Shown here one piece after another: positions 22,273 through 23,928 of a stretch of 23,928 nt of DNA. Each line of letters opens with the position of its first letter. Positions within the stretch are counted from its first letter, which is position 1. Below the pieces are notes generated by a model. It was not told the origin of the DNA. It did not search any database and saw nothing but the letters and a program-made list of their open reading frames with translations. A program made the translations under genes and the position numbers. The DNA is from ZLKRG08 sp046091905. GTDB taxonomy: Bacteria > Actinomycetota > Actinomycetes > Nanopelagicales > Nanopelagicaceae. The stretch lies in contig JBJTCN010000048.1 of the NCBI GenBank assembly GCA_046091905.1, positions 1-23,928 of the forward strand. The letters run 5' to 3'.

Positions 22273-23916
22273 ATGCTTCGCACCCATAAGGTTGGAGAAT
22301 TGCGTGCCAGCCATGTTGGCCAAATCGTCACACTTACTGGCTGGGTCGCGCGCCGCCGAGATCATGGCGGGGTTGCATTTATCGACCTACGTGATGGGTC
22401 AGGTTGGTGCCAGGTAGTTATTAACGATGAAGCTACCGCCGGTTCACTGCGCGCTGAATGGTGTTTAAAGATTGTTGGTGGGGTAATTGCGCGCCCAGCA
22501 GGTTCAGAGAATACCAAGACTCCAACCGGTGAAATTGAAGTTATCGCTAAAGAGGTAATCGTGCTCTCTGAAGCCGCGCCACTGCCATTTCCAGTCGATT
22601 CTGGTGATGATTATGAAATTTCAGAAGAGGTTCGACTTAAATATCGTTATCTAGATTTACGAAGAGAGAAACCAGCTGCAAATTTACGTTTGCGCTCGAA
22701 GGTTACTTCAGTTATCCGTCGAATCATGGAGGCGGAAGATTTTTATGAAATCGAAACTCCATACTTAACTCGCTCTACCCCTGAAGGAGCACGCGACTTT
22801 TTAGTACCAGTTCGTCTGCAACCTGGATCTTGGTATGCGCTGCCGCAGTCACCACAGTTATTTAAGCAGCTATTAATGGTCGCGGGCATGGAGCGTTACT
22901 ACCAAATAGCTCGCTGTTTCCGCGATGAAGATTTCCGCGCTGATCGGCAACCAGAATTTACCCAATTGGATATTGAGATGTCTTTCATCGATCAAGAAGA
23001 TATCCTGAAGCTAATTGAAAAATTATTGGCGCAAATCTGGAAAGAGGTAAAGAACTACCAAATTCCACTTCCAATTGCGCGCATGACATATAAAGTTGCG
23101 ATGGATCGTTTTGGTTCTGATAAACCTGACCTGCGCTTTGGTTATGAATTAACTGAGATGACTGAATTTTTTAAAGAGACCTCTTTCCGAGTTTTCCAAG
23201 CACCATATGTTGGCGCGGTAGTAATGCCAGGTGGTGCAGATTCACCTAGACGAGAGCTAGATGGTTGGCAGGATTGGGCCAAAGCGCGTGGAGCTAAGGG
23301 GCTTGCATATATATTGGTGCAAAGCGATGGCACGCTAGCTGGACCAGTTGCTAAGAATTTAACTGAGGGCGAGATTGCTGGAGTAGCCGCTAAAGCTGGT
23401 GCCAAACCAGGAGATGAAATTTTCTTTGCTGCGGGTGCAAAGAGCGAATCACAGGCGCTACTTGGCGCTGTTCGATTGGAAATTGGTAAACGTTGCAATT
23501 TAATTGATGAATCTAAATGGGAATTTCTTTGGGTGGTTGATGCGCCGATGTTCGAACCAACCGAGAATGGTGGATGGACTGCAGTACATCATCCATTCAC
23601 AGGTCCGAAGCCTGAATTTGCTAATAGCTTTAAGAGCGATCCAGCAAGTGCGCTTGCTTATGCGTATGACATTGTTCTTAATGGAACCGAATTAGGCGGT
23701 GGATCGATCCGTATTCACGATCAGCAAATTCAACGCGATGTCTTTGAAGTTATCGGTCTAACGGCAGAAGAGGCACAGAGCAAGTTTGGCTTTTTGTTAG
23801 ATGCATTTCAGTTTGGACCACCACCACATGGCATTACTACCGCGCCAACATATGGTGCTTGGAAAACTCGGAAAGAGGTCTCTTTAAAAAATTCAGTCAT
23901 CTCAGTTAATTCATAA
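22273..23916 (+). CDS. aspS: Aspartyl-tRNA synthetase, chimeric 3' end
   Basis: The first 520 residues are a normal bacterial-type AspRS: an OB-fold anticodon domain with VARRRDHGGVAFIDLRD, motif 1 near IETPYLTRSTPEGARDF, LPQSPQLFKQLLM, motif 2 CFRDEDFRADRQPEFTQLD, a GAD insertion domain, and GTELGGGSIRIHD. His31 (RRDHGG) is the residue seen in non-discriminating AspRS, which also charges tRNA-Asn. After GPPPHG (515-520), where motif 3 (usually G-I-A-x-G-x-D-R) should follow, the frame instead gives 27 unrelated residues. These bases are the exact reverse complement of an earlier part of this gene, so true coding ends near 23829. The start has AAGGA six bases upstream. The real protein is expected to be about 590 residues. 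Confidence 0.93.
   Translation: MLRTHKVGELRASHVGQIVTLTGWVARRRDHGGVAFIDLRDGSGWCQVVINDEATAGSLRAEWCLKIVGGVIARPAGSENTKTPTGEIEVIAKEVIVLSEAAPLPFPVDSGDDYEISEEVRLKYRYLDLRREKPAANLRLRSKVTSVIRRIMEAEDFYEIETPYLTRSTPEGARDFLVPVRLQPGSWYALPQSPQLFKQLLMVAGMERYYQIARCFRDEDFRADRQPEFTQLDIEMSFIDQEDILKLIEKLLAQIWKEVKNYQIPLPIARMTYKVAMDRFGSDKPDLRFGYELTEMTEFFKETSFRVFQAPYVGAVVMPGGADSPRRELDGWQDWAKARGAKGLAYILVQSDGTLAGPVAKNLTEGEIAGVAAKAGAKPGDEIFFAAGAKSESQALLGAVRLEIGKRCNLIDESKWEFLWVVDAPMFEPTENGGWTAVHHPFTGPKPEFANSFKSDPASALAYAYDIVLNGTELGGGSIRIHDQQIQRDVFEVIGLTAEEAQSKFGFLLDAFQFGPPPHGITTAPTYGAWKTRKEVSLKNSVISVNS
23130..23229 (+). repeat. Left arm of 100-bp perfect inverted repeat, inside aspS
   Basis: Every base from 23130 to 23229 pairs with 23928 down to 23829. 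After one mismatch (23230/23828) six more bases pair (23231-23236 with 23827-23822). This arm is genuine aspS coding sequence for the GAD-domain region. Confidence 0.97.
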
Positions 23917-23928
23917 CCAAAGCGCAGG
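23829..23928 (-). repeat. Right arm of inverted repeat, reaching the window end (probable fold-back chimera)
   Basis: This is an exact reverse complement of 23130-23229, separated from it by 599 bases and ending at the last base of the window. It replaces the expected 3' end of aspS. A short CCACC-type similarity lies at the junction, as expected for template switching during amplification or for a misjoined contig end. Confidence 0.93.

Noticed and set aside
23142..23498. Minus-strand 118-residue frame inside aspS
   Set aside because: It is an antisense shadow of aspS; its C-terminus matches the end of the aspS frame only because of the inverted repeat.
1..23928. CRISPR arrays, insertion sequences, prophage or defence genes
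   Set aside because: No repeat arrays, transposase-like frames or terminal repeats were seen; all long frames are conserved core genes.

Overview
The window reads as a stretch of core chromosome from a small-genome, AT-leaning actinobacterium. The gene order thrS, HIT protein, pgsA, acyltransferase, pimA, pdxS, pdxT, yebC, ruvCAB, secDF, relA, MBL hydrolase, hisS, aspS follows the classic actinobacterial order (in Mycobacterium tuberculosis roughly Rv2614c down to Rv2572c). Short intergenic gaps, 1-14 bp gene overlaps and loss of usual neighbours (yajC between ruvB and secD, apt between secF and relA) suggest a streamlined lineage such as the freshwater acI/Nanopelagicales group. That taxonomic call is inference from context and codon style, not from a marker tree.

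Layout. Positions 1-830 hold, on the minus strand, tRNA-Gly(GCC), tRNA-Cys(GCA), a stand-alone mannose-6-phosphate-isomerase-type cupin, tRNA-Val(GAC) and the first codons of an unidentified ORF cut by the window edge. From 883 the plus strand carries a p-aminobenzoate pair (pabB, pabC) for folate synthesis. Positions 2591-9702 carry thrS and a HIT-family nucleotide phosphorylase/hydrolase, then a minus-strand degenerate EF-G-like domain, then the phosphatidylinositol mannoside cassette (PI-phosphate synthase, acyltransferase, mannosyltransferase) followed by a LemA-like membrane protein and a DUF3048 lipoprotein. Positions 9713-14171 hold pyridoxal phosphate synthesis (pdxS, pdxT), yebC and the Holliday-junction genes ruvCAB. 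Positions 14190-18931 hold secD, secF and the bifunctional (p)ppGpp gene relA. A minus-strand DUF349 gene (18938-20248) diverges from the last unit: MBL hydrolase, hisS, aspS.

Expression logic. Ten transcription-unit heads carry a TANNNT hexamer ending 6-8 bases before the start codon with no Shine-Dalgarno site, the signature of leaderless mRNA. Internal genes mostly use overlaps or Shine-Dalgarno sites. The pgsA gene and the EF-G-like gene are divergent with only 23 bp between start codons, and their predicted -10 hexamers share a TA dinucleotide.

Data-quality warning. The last 100 bases (23829-23928) are an exact reverse complement of 23130-23229 inside aspS, running to the end of the window. 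The aspS reading frame therefore ends in 27 residues copied from the antisense of its own middle, and class II motif 3 is lost. This looks like a fold-back chimera at a contig end (as made by multiple displacement amplification or misassembly), not biology. I found no clearly undescribed system. The best biological leads are the GTPase-dead EF-G domain gene and its overlapping bidirectional promoter with pgsA.
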